NCBI GenBank assembly: GCA_015063855.1
Contig: SVTI01000005.1
Span: 1-48,454 of the forward strand
Origin: Oscillospiraceae bacterium
GTDB taxonomy: Bacteria; Bacillota; Clostridia; Oscillospirales; CAG-272
DNA length: 48,454 bases
Reading direction: 5' to 3'
The notes beneath the pieces are model-generated. The model saw only the letters and a list, made by a program, of their open reading frames with translations, was not told the DNA's origin and searched no databases. A program made the translations under genes and the position numbers. The first letter of the stretch is position 1. Every line of letters starts with the position of its first letter. This document shows, one piece after another, positions 24,386 through 32,310 of the stretch.

Positions 24386-25348
24386 ATGAAAATTACTGTA
24401 ATCGGTGCAGGAAGATGGGGAAGCTGTATAGCATGGTATCTTGACAGAACAGGTCATGAGGTAACCATATACGGTCCTAAGGATACCCCCGATATGATAG
24501 CGTTTACCAACACAAGAACAAACGGACTTATAACCATTCCCGATTCCATATCGCTCAGCTATGATTTAGCTGAAGCTATTGAGGCTGACTGTGTGGTTAT
24601 CTCGATAGGCTCTCAGGGTCTTCGTTCTCTTATCGATGAGATCAACGCTCTCGGCACAGAGAAGGAGAGAACCTTCATTCTCTGTATGAAGGGCATAGAG
24701 ATCGAAACGGGTATGAGACTCACCCAGGTAGTGAATGAGCAGAGCAAGTTCCCCTGTAAGGTAGCGGTATGGATAGGCCCCGGTCACGTTCAGGAGTTCT
24801 ATCGCGGTATTCCCAACTGTATGGTAATAGACTCTGCCGATTCCGAGCTTAAAGCACGCCTTGTTGACGAGTTTACAAGCGACCTTATACGTTTCTATTA
24901 CGGTGAGGACCTTTTAGGTAATGAGGTAGGTGCGGCGGCAAAGAATGTTATCGGTATTGCCGCAGGTATGCTTGACGGTATGGGACTTTCTTCCCTTAAG
25001 GGTGCGCTTATGTCGAGAGGTACCCGTGAGGTTTCCAGACTCATTAAGGCTATGGGCGGTAACGAGCTTTCCGCTTACGGTCTCTGTCATTTAGGTGACT
25101 ATGAGGCAACCGTGTTCTCACAGTTCAGCCATAACCGTATGTTTGGCGAGCTCTACGTTAAGGGCGAGGGCTACGATAAGCTCGCAGAGGGTTATTATAC
25201 CGCGGCGGCTATCCGTAATCTCTGTGCTAAGTATGACGTTGATATGCCTATCTGCGACGTTGTATACCGTGTGCTCTATGAAAATGCAGACGTAAGAACG
25301 TCACTCAACGATCTCTTCAAGAGACCTATTAAAAAGGAATTAAGATAA
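24386..25348 (+). CDS. gpsA: Glycerol-3-phosphate dehydrogenase, NAD(P)H-dependent
   Basis: 320 residues. An N-terminal Rossmann fold (VIGAGRWGSCIAWYLDRTGH) binds NAD(P)H. The C-terminal helical domain includes the conserved Lys of EVGAAAKNVIGIAAGM and LGDYEATVFSQFSHNRMFGE. GpsA reduces dihydroxyacetone phosphate to sn-glycerol 3-phosphate for phospholipid synthesis. Usual length is about 330. The N-terminal motif reads GAGRWG instead of the commoner GAGSWG. It follows the ASKHA gene closely and ends in a strong terminator. Confidence 0.9.
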   Translation: MKITVIGAGRWGSCIAWYLDRTGHEVTIYGPKDTPDMIAFTNTRTNGLITIPDSISLSYDLAEAIEADCVVISIGSQGLRSLIDEINALGTEKERTFILCMKGIEIETGMRLTQVVNEQSKFPCKVAVWIGPGHVQEFYRGIPNCMVIDSADSELKARLVDEFTSDLIRFYYGEDLLGNEVGAAAKNVIGIAAGMLDGMGLSSLKGALMSRGTREVSRLIKAMGGNELSAYGLCHLGDYEATVFSQFSHNRMFGELYVKGEGYDKLAEGYYTAAAIRNLCAKYDVDMPICDVVYRVLYENADVRTSLNDLFKRPIKKELR

Positions 25349-25353
25349 ACAAA

Positions 25354-25380
25354 AATCCGACTGTGTCAGTCGGATTTTTT
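25354..25380 (+). terminator. Terminator after gpsA
   Basis: A 10-bp perfect stem AATCCGACTG/CAGTCGGATT (25354-25363 with 25367-25376), a 3-nt loop and a T-run. Confidence 0.9.
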
Positions 25381-25402
25381 AAGTGTATAGGAAATTTCGT
25401 AA

Positions 25403-25446
25403 CTTCGGGTACTGAAGAAGCAGGCTTACGCTCGGTTCATGCCCGA
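25403..25446 (-). repeat. REP-like palindromic repeat, copy C
   Basis: On the minus strand it opens TCGGGCATGA and closes CCCGAAG about 35 nt later, matching the outer arms of copies at 38059-38101 and 48213-48255. It overlaps the rnr stop codon. Confidence 0.5.
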
Positions 25447-27662
25447 TAATTCGCTGCGGACCGGCGTCCGCTATAGCTCTGAGGTCTTGTTTTGATCCTG
25501 ACAGAACGGTTGGGAATATATCTTTCACCCGTTGAGCCTGCAAGGGACATTTCTATCTTACGGGCAATAAGGTCTATCTCATCAACGCGTACGCGTACGC
25601 TGTCTCCGAGACGGTATGCCTTGTCACCGCAACGAAGGGAACAGGTTTCCTCGTTGTATATATAATAGCCGTCGAGCTTGGTTATGGGGATCAGACCCTC
25701 ACAGGTGTTGCCAAGCTCACAGAATATACCGAAGTTGGTTACGGAGCTGATTACCGCATCAAATTCCTCACCTAAATATGCCTGCATATAGATGCATTTG
25801 TAGAGATCCTCTATATCACGCTCAGCAGAAACCGCCTTCTGCTCGTTTTCGGTAGAACGCGCCGCCGCCTTCTGCGCATAGGAGGAGAGATAGGAGGCAG
25901 AGCTGTCGCTTATATTTCCAACCAAAATGTTTGAGATTATACGATGGGTCGCAAGGTCGGGATAACGGCGTATGGGAGAGGTGAAATGGCAATACTTGTC
26001 TATACATAATCCAAAATGAGGCGAGGGAGACTCACTGTATTTTGCCTTGGAGAGTGAACGCAGGAGCAGATAGGATACAGTGGTACCGATACCCATTTCC
26101 TTTGCTTCCTCGAGAAGTCTTGTAAACATGGAGGGATGGAGCTTCTTTGCCGAGAAAGCAGAGGTGGACAAGCCTAAATTATGGGCGAAAATCGCAAATC
26201 GGTGTATCTTGTCGGGATCGGGATCCTCGTGGATTCTGTATACACAGGGCATCGACATATCGTGAAGCCAATTTGCCACACCCTCGTTTGCCGCCAACAT
26301 AAACTGTTCTATCAGCTTTTGGGCATCGCCTCTTTCACGCTTAATGATATCACAGGGGATACCGTTTTCGTCAACGAGTATTTTTGCCTCTGACGTTTCA
26401 AGCTCTAACGCACCGCGTTTGTGTGATTTCGCCGCCAAAATGCGGTAGAGTTCCTCCATTATGGGCAGGGTATCGGGGTAGAGTTGAGAATACTTATCGA
26501 AAAATTCTGATTTGGATCCCTTTTCAAAGAGATCGTTCACCTCACTGTATACGCCCCTTACCTTCGATTCGATAAGGGTCTTTTTCAGATCACAACCCAG
26601 GAGGTTGCCGCTTTTGTCTATTGAAATGAAGGCGGATAACGCTCTTCTCGGCTCATTGGGGTTCAGGGAGCATATTCCGTTTGAGAGAGCCTTGGGGAGC
26701 ATGGGAACAACCTGATCTACAAAGTAGACACTGGTACCCCTCTCTATAGCTTCCTTGTCAAGGGCTGAGCCTTGACGTACGTAGTGGGAAACGTCGGCTA
26801 TATGAACTCCTAAAATATAACCGTTTTCGGTGCGCTCAACCGATACGGCATCATCGAGATCCTTGGCATCGGCTCCGTCTATTGTGAAGATCATACGGTC
26901 ACGTATATCCTCTCTTTCGTCGGCACAATCGGGAATATCCTGTGCTTCGATGTCCGCTTCGCGAAGAGTTTCCTTATTGAACTCGGTCTTTATCGAGTTT
27001 TCGTGAAGGACAGCCTCGTAGTTCGCTTCTCTTGTATATGCACCGCCGAAATCGCGTATTATTTCACCCTTGGCGGCAGAGCCGGCCTTGGGAAATTTAA
27101 CTATCCTGACCTCGACCTTATTTCCGGGCTTTGGAATTATACCTTCGTTCGAGGTACAGATCACGGTAAAATTGTATTTTTTGTTATCCGGGACAATGGT
27201 GTAGAGCTGTCTGCCCTTTTTGCCCCTTGTGGGAAGCTTTTTGAGTGTGCCGATAACCGTTTCAAGGCTATGGGCGATTATTTTTGTTATTCGGGCAACG
27301 TCGCTTTTGCCCTCTTCGGTTTCTATAAGGGAACAGAGAACGGTGTCCCCATCGATAGCACCCATTGTCTTATCGGGAGGAATGAAGAAATCTGCTCTGT
27401 CCCCGTCCTTCGGGGTAACAAAGCCAAAATCCTTCTGTGAGGCACGGAAGGTGCCTATAAAATATCCCGAGCTTTCAAAGGGCATTATCTTACCCCTCTG
27501 GGTAATGATTATCTCGCCCTCCTCCTCGAGGCGGTTTACCGCCTGAAAGAGCTCGACAAAATCAGCCCCCTCCGATATAAGCTCGGAATAGAAAGCATCT
27601 ATAGTCTTGGGACGGTAATCCTTATCTTTGATTATTTCTAATATTTTATCTCTGATTTCCAT
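25437..27662 (-). CDS. rnr: Ribonuclease R
   Basis: 741 residues, typical for RNase R. An N-terminal winged-helix region is followed by cold-shock-type RNA-binding domains (GYFIGTFRASQKDFGFVTPK), then the RNB catalytic domain with DGADAKDLDDAVSVE (Mg-binding Asp residues) and HIADVSHYV. A C-terminal S1 domain (FDAVISSVTNFGIFCELGN) ends in a basic tail. The enzyme is a processive 3'-5' exoribonuclease that degrades structured RNA. secG lies directly upstream, the conserved Firmicutes arrangement, although a terminator-like hairpin lies between. smpB, often next to rnr, is not here. The stop codon sits inside a short palindromic repeat (25403-25446). Confidence 0.95.
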   Translation of the reverse strand: MEIRDKILEIIKDKDYRPKTIDAFYSELISEGADFVELFQAVNRLEEEGEIIITQRGKIMPFESSGYFIGTFRASQKDFGFVTPKDGDRADFFIPPDKTMGAIDGDTVLCSLIETEEGKSDVARITKIIAHSLETVIGTLKKLPTRGKKGRQLYTIVPDNKKYNFTVICTSNEGIIPKPGNKVEVRIVKFPKAGSAAKGEIIRDFGGAYTREANYEAVLHENSIKTEFNKETLREADIEAQDIPDCADEREDIRDRMIFTIDGADAKDLDDAVSVERTENGYILGVHIADVSHYVRQGSALDKEAIERGTSVYFVDQVVPMLPKALSNGICSLNPNEPRRALSAFISIDKSGNLLGCDLKKTLIESKVRGVYSEVNDLFEKGSKSEFFDKYSQLYPDTLPIMEELYRILAAKSHKRGALELETSEAKILVDENGIPCDIIKRERGDAQKLIEQFMLAANEGVANWLHDMSMPCVYRIHEDPDPDKIHRFAIFAHNLGLSTSAFSAKKLHPSMFTRLLEEAKEMGIGTTVSYLLLRSLSKAKYSESPSPHFGLCIDKYCHFTSPIRRYPDLATHRIISNILVGNISDSSASYLSSYAQKAAARSTENEQKAVSAERDIEDLYKCIYMQAYLGEEFDAVISSVTNFGIFCELGNTCEGLIPITKLDGYYIYNEETCSLRCGDKAYRLGDSVRVRVDEIDLIARKIEMSLAGSTGERYIPNRSVRIKTRPQSYSGRRSAANYRA

Positions 27663-27784
27663 TTTTCCTTTTATTTTAAATCTTTGTGTGTAAAATTGGA
27701 GCTATTTCAAGCTTTCGGAGTAAAGTGTGATACTGAAGAATCAGTCTTTCAGCCATCGAGTACATTTTTAATGATACCTATAAT

Positions 27785-27819
27785 AAAACAACCGCCTATA
27801 TTCTTTACGATATAGGCGG
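27785..27819 (-). terminator. Terminator-like hairpin after secG
   Basis: A 10-bp perfect stem (27792-27801 with 27810-27819) with an 8-nt loop lies 29 nt past the secG stop and is followed on the minus strand by a T-rich stretch. Confidence 0.78.
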
Positions 27820-27848
27820 AAATTATTTAAGATTTAAGTTATATTCAA

Positions 27849-28310
27849 TTACTCTGCAACTGTTGTATCTTCTACTGTTGTATCTTCTACTGTTGTATCG
27901 GTAACAGGCTCTGTTTCGCCTTCAACGGTTGTGGTCTCTTCAGCGGGCTCTGTTGTATCGTCAACAACTGTGGTGTCAACTCCGCCGGGAAGAGCGGTTG
28001 TATCATTTGCTACTGTGGTTTCGGTAGCTGTTGTGGTCTCATCAGCTGCAGCCTGCTGCTTTTCAGGGTTGGGCTGAAGAACGTAAACAACGATAACGAG
28101 GATTACGAAGATGATAGCAACGACGGTGGTTGCCTTGGAAAGAACCTTGTCTATGGTCTTGCCCTTAGTCTTACCGAAGAATGTCTCAGCGCCGCCTGCG
28201 ATAGAACCGGAAAGACCGTGGCTTTTACCTGACTGCATAAGTACGGCGATTACAAGAAATACTGCCGCTACCAAAAGAACTATTCCAAATACGAGATTGA
28301 GTGTACCCAT
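27849..28310 (-). CDS. secG: Preprotein translocase subunit SecG with long Thr/Glu-rich tail
   Basis: 153 residues from the ATG at 28310 (GGAGG 6 nt upstream). Residues 1-75 are a normal SecG: two membrane helices flanking the conserved MQSGKSHGLSGSIAGGAETF segment. The remaining 75 residues are a low-complexity acidic tail rich in Thr, Glu and Val, with repeated DTTVE/ETTV units and a 15-bp DNA repeat near 27859-27900. SecG normally has both ends outside the cytoplasm, so the tail should be external. SecG assists SecYEG secretion. The tail looks like the Thr/Glu linkers of other surface proteins in this window. rnr follows. Confidence 0.92.
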   Translation of the reverse strand: MGTLNLVFGIVLLVAAVFLVIAVLMQSGKSHGLSGSIAGGAETFFGKTKGKTIDKVLSKATTVVAIIFVILVIVVYVLQPNPEKQQAAADETTTATETTVANDTTALPGGVDTTVVDDTTEPAEETTTVEGETEPVTDTTVEDTTVEDTTVAE

Positions 28311-28383
28311 TTTAAACCTCCAAAATTTCAATGATATTAATAACAATTATGTAAATTGACTTGAATAATCATAGGCAAATAAC

Positions 28384-28412
28384 ATTCTATCACATTTTTT
28401 TGAAAAATGCAA
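28384..28412 (-). promoter_or_regulatory. Sigma-A promoter of secG
   Basis: On the minus strand TTGCAT (28407-28412) and TAGAAT (28384-28389) are 17 nt apart; predicted start near 28377 gives a leader of about 67 nt. Confidence 0.65.
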
Positions 28413-28483
28413 TAGTTTTTTCAAGATTTTGCATTTATTTTTATTAAAAAACCGTGGTTTTTCATTCAATATTTTTTGACGGT

Positions 28484-28512
28484 GAATAATACGCAAAAAT
28501 GCGGTGAAAATA
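28484..28512 (+). promoter_or_regulatory. Candidate sigma-F-type promoter of the SpoIIQ-like gene
   Basis: GGTGAAAATA (28503-28512) fits the forespore sigma-F -10 pattern GG-N2-A-N-A-W-T-R, with GAATA (28484-28488) 14 nt upstream as a possible -35. No good sigma-A pair was found here. Inference only. Confidence 0.4.
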
Positions 28513-28546
28513 ATAGCAAACCAACAAAAAGGACGGTATCTGCAAA

Positions 28547-29386
28547 ATGGATAACAACAATAAAAAAAGCTCGGGCTTGCTTGCCCTCATTGTGATCGCG
28601 GCAATTATAATTACCGTGGTCATTATAGCAATAGTAACTACAAACAATGACAAAAACGATGACGTCAAGGAAACTGATGCCATCGAAGATCCTGCCGACT
28701 CCGATCTCGGTGATGCTGTAAGCAACGTAAAAGAGGATATAAGCGACATAGGAGATGACATCTCTGAGGATCTCTTCGGAGATTCAAAGGACGACAGGGA
28801 TACGATAAGAGATGAGACCAACGATATGGCTACCGATGATATCTCCGATACAATGGTTACAGAGCCATCTGAAATTATCCCCGAAACCACCGATACGGGT
28901 AATATAATGACCGATGACCCCAACGTGATAGCCTCTGTCCCCACAGAATTTTGTCTCCCCGTTACAGGTTATCTTTCAAAGGATTTCAGCATAGATCTTC
29001 CCGTATTTTCGGTTACAATGAATGATTACAGAAGCCACTGCGGTATAGATATAACCGCTGAGCTCGGAACTAACGTAGCGGCATTTGCCGACGGTACCGT
29101 TACCGACAAGTATAACGATCCCTTTATGGGAAGCTGTCTTGAGGTTACTCACAGCGGCGGAATGGTATCGAGATATATGAATTTGAGCGAAGATTTTCCC
29201 TCGGGCATCGAGGTAGGTTCAGAGGTGAAGTGCGGTCAGAATATCGCCATGGTAGGTGAAAGTGCATCGGTAGAAGCAGCGGATGACAGTCATCTTCATT
29301 TTGAGGTAATGCTCGATGATGCTCACGTCGATCCCATGGATTATATTGAGGTCGATCTCTCTGTAGATACAGAATATGAAGAATGA
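28547..29386 (+). CDS. Membrane-anchored M23/LytM protein, SpoIIQ-like
   Basis: 279 residues, similar to SpoIIQ (about 283). A short cytoplasmic N-terminus precedes one membrane helix (about 9-33), an acidic Asp/Thr-rich linker (about 35-130), and a C-terminal LytM domain (about 140-265). Zinc-ligand motifs look intact: HCGID (H-x3-D) and HLHFEV (H-x-H), with THSGG between. LytM domains cut peptidoglycan cross-bridges or act as interaction modules; in clostridial SpoIIQ the domain is intact. Topology, size and a sigma-F-like promoter favour a forespore SpoIIQ, but a general M23 endopeptidase or activator is possible. The AGGA ribosome-binding site is rather far (13 nt) from the ATG. Confidence 0.75.
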   Translation: MDNNNKKSSGLLALIVIAAIIITVVIIAIVTTNNDKNDDVKETDAIEDPADSDLGDAVSNVKEDISDIGDDISEDLFGDSKDDRDTIRDETNDMATDDISDTMVTEPSEIIPETTDTGNIMTDDPNVIASVPTEFCLPVTGYLSKDFSIDLPVFSVTMNDYRSHCGIDITAELGTNVAAFADGTVTDKYNDPFMGSCLEVTHSGGMVSRYMNLSEDFPSGIEVGSEVKCGQNIAMVGESASVEAADDSHLHFEVMLDDAHVDPMDYIEVDLSVDTEYEE

Positions 29387-29411
29387 AAGGAAGGTCGTTG
29401 ACCTTCCTTTC
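29385..29411 (+). terminator. Hairpin terminator of the M23 gene (palindromic repeat copy 1)
   Basis: A 12-bp perfect stem with a GTT loop (29385-29396 with 29400-29411) overlaps the stop codon. A 25-bp core is repeated exactly at the other end of the intergenic region (29684-29714). Confidence 0.7.
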
Positions 29412-29652
29412 AGACTGTCGAAAAAGTTGGTCGGACGTGTGAAATTAATAATTATCAAAAGTTTTATTCTCACAAAAAGATTTTTTAATAATAACATCTG
29501 ATACTCTAAACCAACTGAATAAGCATTCAAAAAGGGCTAAAACATCGAGTTTTAGCCCTTTTTTCACACTTTTCCGCGAAAAGCCTCACTACCGTACTTA
29601 GTACGCCTACGGAGGCTTTTCACGAAAACCTACCTGCCTTTTTCGAAGTCTG
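29411..29652. mobile_element. MITE-like non-coding element with imperfect terminal inverted repeats
   Basis: CAGACTGTCGAAAAAG at 29411-29426 is mirrored by CTTTTTCGAAGTCTG at 29638-29652 (one base missing). No open frame of note lies inside. It holds a 10-bp-stem composite hairpin (29578-29621) and a strong terminator (29532-29565). Such termini resemble those of clostridial insertion sequences and derived miniature elements. Both ends are bordered by identical 25-bp palindromes. Confidence 0.45.
29532..29565 (+). terminator. Strong intrinsic terminator inside the intergenic element
   Basis: An 11-bp stem AAGGGCTAAAA/TTTTAGCCCTT (29532-29542 with 29550-29560) is followed directly by T residues. 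It could back up termination from the M23 gene. Confidence 0.75.
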
Positions 29653-29653
29653 A

Positions 29654-29683
29654 CAGCTTGTCGATAAACCTATCGACAAGCTG
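29654..29683. repeat. 13-bp perfect hairpin beside the rsmG terminator
   Basis: Arms CAGCTTGTCGATA and TATCGACAAGCTG (29654-29666, 29671-29683) are separated by 4 nt. Confidence 0.75.
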
Positions 29684-29714
29684 ATAAAAGGAAGGTCGTT
29701 GACCTTCCTTTTAT
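29684..29714 (-). terminator. Hairpin terminator of rsmG (palindromic repeat copy 2)
   Basis: A 14-bp perfect stem (29684-29697 with 29701-29714) overlaps the rsmG stop codon, with T residues at its 3' side on the minus strand. Its 25-bp core is identical to 29386-29410. Confidence 0.75.
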
Positions 29715-30433
29715 AACGGTTTCTTTGTTATCTTAGCATACTGACGGGGATACTTGTCAGGGGTTGCAGAAGCCTTCTTGAATATATATATACTTCTTTT
29801 CTGCTCCTCGCTTGAGGTATATAGGATTGGATTATACACAGCCTTGGTAGAGGTACCGAGTATTTCCGTGCCCTTTTTCGCTTCATTATATTCCTCCTCG
29901 CCTATTGCAGCCTTGCAGGAGATGAAGAGTCCTCCTACACGTACTAAGGGGATACATAGCTCGGAGAGCACGTTGAGTCTTGCCACTGCACGGGCAACCG
30001 AACAGTCGAAGCTTTCGCGGTATTCCTCTTTTCTGCCTACCTCCTCAGCTCTTGCAGAGAGGGTGGTTACCTTCAAATCAAGCTTCTCTGCCATAAGTGA
30101 GACAAATTTCAACTTTTTTTCCGTAGAATCAAGGGCGGTTATTTCAAGGTCGGGACGTACGATTGCAAGGGGGAGGGTAGGGAATCCTCCTCCGCATCCT
30201 ACGTCAATTATTTTTGCATTTTTCGGAATATATTCCTCTATAAGAAGAGAATCGGCAAAATGCTTAGAGATCGCACCCTCAACATCGGTAACTGCGGTGA
30301 GATTCACCTTTTCATTAAAGGAAACAAGCTCGTTATAGAGTATCTCGAATTTTTCGGAAAGTGTATCTGTAGAATAACGCTTGTCGGGAAAGTTCTTCTC
30401 CATTATTTCAAAATATTTTACGCGAAAGTCCAT
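29711..30433 (-). CDS. rsmG: 16S rRNA (guanine527-N7)-methyltransferase
   Basis: 240 residues from the ATG at 30433, which shares one base with the mnmG stop (TAATG) and has GGAGG upstream; an in-frame TTG at 30451 is less likely. The SAM-binding motif AKIIDVGCGGGFPTLPLAIV lies near residue 70, with FDCSVARAVARLNVLSELC near 130 and GGLFISCKA. RsmG methylates G527 of 16S rRNA. It is the last gene of the nine-gene minus cluster, in the classical mnmG-rsmG order. Confidence 0.95.
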   Translation of the reverse strand: MDFRVKYFEIMEKNFPDKRYSTDTLSEKFEILYNELVSFNEKVNLTAVTDVEGAISKHFADSLLIEEYIPKNAKIIDVGCGGGFPTLPLAIVRPDLEITALDSTEKKLKFVSLMAEKLDLKVTTLSARAEEVGRKEEYRESFDCSVARAVARLNVLSELCIPLVRVGGLFISCKAAIGEEEYNEAKKGTEILGTSTKAVYNPILYTSSEEQKRSIYIFKKASATPDKYPRQYAKITKKPL

Positions 30434-32310
30434 TATTCCTTGCCTCCCCAAAGGGTTATGATAAGAACCGAGATGTCTGCAGGACTTACACCCGAGATAC
30501 CCTGAGCCTGACCTATATTCTTAGGTCTTATAGCATTTAATTTCTGTCTTGCTTCAAGACGAAGTCCCTTGATATCGTTATAGTCGATATCCTCGGGCAG
30601 AGCCTTGGATTCAAGGCTTTGTTGCTTTCTCGCCTCCGAGAGCTGACGCTTGATATATCCGTCGTACTTTATCTCTATAGAGGCTGTCTCGATGATCTCC
30701 TCATCGAGCTCGGGACGGTTAGTGTCAAGCTCCTTCAATGCTTCATAATCAAGCTGGGGACGGCGCAGAAGCTCGGCTAAGCGCACACCCGATTTTACCG
30801 GAGTGGTCTCGTATCTTTCGAGCAGAGGATTAGCCGCCAGGGGAGAGATGACGGTGGATTCCATTCTCTGCTTTTCCTTTTCTATCTCTTCATACTTGCG
30901 CTGAACACGGTCATATCTTTCTTTGGGAAGAAGTCCGACACGGTATCCGTATTCGCACATTCTCTTGTCTGCATTATCCTGTCGAAGCAGAAGTCTGTAT
31001 TCACTTCGGCTGGTCATCATTCTGTAGGGCTCGTTAGTACCCTTAGTTACAAGATCGTCTATAAGCGTTCCTGTATAGGAGCTGCTTCTGGGAAGTATAA
31101 GCTCCGGTTCGCCCTTTATTTTAAGAGCTGCATTTATACCCGCTACAAGACCCTGAGCCGCCGCTTCCTCATATCCCGAGGAACCGTTAAATTGTCCTGC
31201 GCCATAGAGTCCGGATATTTCTTTAAATTCAAGGGTGGGATAGAGCTGGGTGGGGTCGATGCAGTCATATTCTATGGCATAAGCGGTTCTCATGACCTGT
31301 GCGTTTTCAAAGCCCTTGAGGGAATGAAGCATCTGCATCTGTACCTCCTCGGGCATGGAGGAAGAAAATCCTTGTATATACATCTCCTTGGTGTCCGAGC
31401 CCATAGGCTCTATAAAGAGCTGATGGCGTTCTTTATCAGCAAAGCGGACCACCTTATCCTCTATAGAAGGACAGTAACGGGGACCCGTGCCCTTGATCTT
31501 ACCCGAGTAGAGCGGGCTCTTGTCAAGATTGGAGCGGATTATCTCATGGGTTTTTGAATTGGTGTAGACAACGTGGCAGGGGATCTGCTCAAGCTTAGAA
31601 AATTCACGTCTGTCCGTGTCCTTAGAGTAGGGGTGTATATCGTCGTCGCCGTTCTGTATTTCAAGCTCGGTAAAATCTATACTGTCACGGTGAACTCTTG
31701 CGGGAGTTCCGGTCTTGAATCGCATGAAGCGTACTCCTGCCTCTGAAAGTGAAGAAGTCAGATGTGTTGCCGCCAGCATTCCGTCAGGTCCCGAGTTATA
31801 TGCTGTATCACCGGTGATAACTCTGCCGTTCAGATATGTACCCGAACAGATAATGCAAGCCTTGACCCGCCATATTGCACCGAAGGAGGTCTCTACCTCT
31901 GTAACCTTGCCGCCCTCAATGCCTACACGGACGATCTCTGCCTGAATAAGCTCCAAATTATCTGTATTCTCCAGGATCTTTTTCATTTTGTCCTGATATT
32001 TTCTTCTGTCTGCCTGAATACGGGAGGAATGAACGGCAGGACCCTTGCCTCGGTTAAGTATTCTTGACTGGAGGGTAACCGTGTCCGCAACTCTGCCCAT
32101 CTCACCGCCCATGGCATCTATCTCATGAACCAGCTGTCCTTTACCCGTGCCGCCTATAGAGGGATTACAGGGCATATTTCCTACAGCGTCTAAATTTATT
32201 GTGAATACAAGGGTATGAAGACCGAGCCTTGCTCCCGCAAGACCTGCTTCTATTCCCGCATGACCTGCACCTATTACCGCAATGTCTGCATCCCCTCTGT
32301 AATAACTCAT
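30433..32310 (-). CDS. mnmG: tRNA uridine-5-carboxymethylaminomethyl synthesis enzyme MnmG
   Basis: 625 residues, full length. The FAD-binding Rossmann motif AVIGAGHAGIEAGLAGARLG begins near residue 10; NPSIGGTGKGQLVHEIDAMG and SRAEYRLLLRQDNAD-type strings (here TSRSEYRLLLRQDNADKRM) are diagnostic. MnmG works with MnmE to modify wobble U34 of tRNA. mnmE is not in the window. RBS AAGGAGA lies 8 nt upstream, and the ATG overlaps the WG-repeat gene stop (ATGA). Confidence 0.97.
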   Translation of the reverse strand: MSYYRGDADIAVIGAGHAGIEAGLAGARLGLHTLVFTINLDAVGNMPCNPSIGGTGKGQLVHEIDAMGGEMGRVADTVTLQSRILNRGKGPAVHSSRIQADRRKYQDKMKKILENTDNLELIQAEIVRVGIEGGKVTEVETSFGAIWRVKACIICSGTYLNGRVITGDTAYNSGPDGMLAATHLTSSLSEAGVRFMRFKTGTPARVHRDSIDFTELEIQNGDDDIHPYSKDTDRREFSKLEQIPCHVVYTNSKTHEIIRSNLDKSPLYSGKIKGTGPRYCPSIEDKVVRFADKERHQLFIEPMGSDTKEMYIQGFSSSMPEEVQMQMLHSLKGFENAQVMRTAYAIEYDCIDPTQLYPTLEFKEISGLYGAGQFNGSSGYEEAAAQGLVAGINAALKIKGEPELILPRSSSYTGTLIDDLVTKGTNEPYRMMTSRSEYRLLLRQDNADKRMCEYGYRVGLLPKERYDRVQRKYEEIEKEKQRMESTVISPLAANPLLERYETTPVKSGVRLAELLRRPQLDYEALKELDTNRPELDEEIIETASIEIKYDGYIKRQLSEARKQQSLESKALPEDIDYNDIKGLRLEARQKLNAIRPKNIGQAQGISGVSPADISVLIITLWGGKE

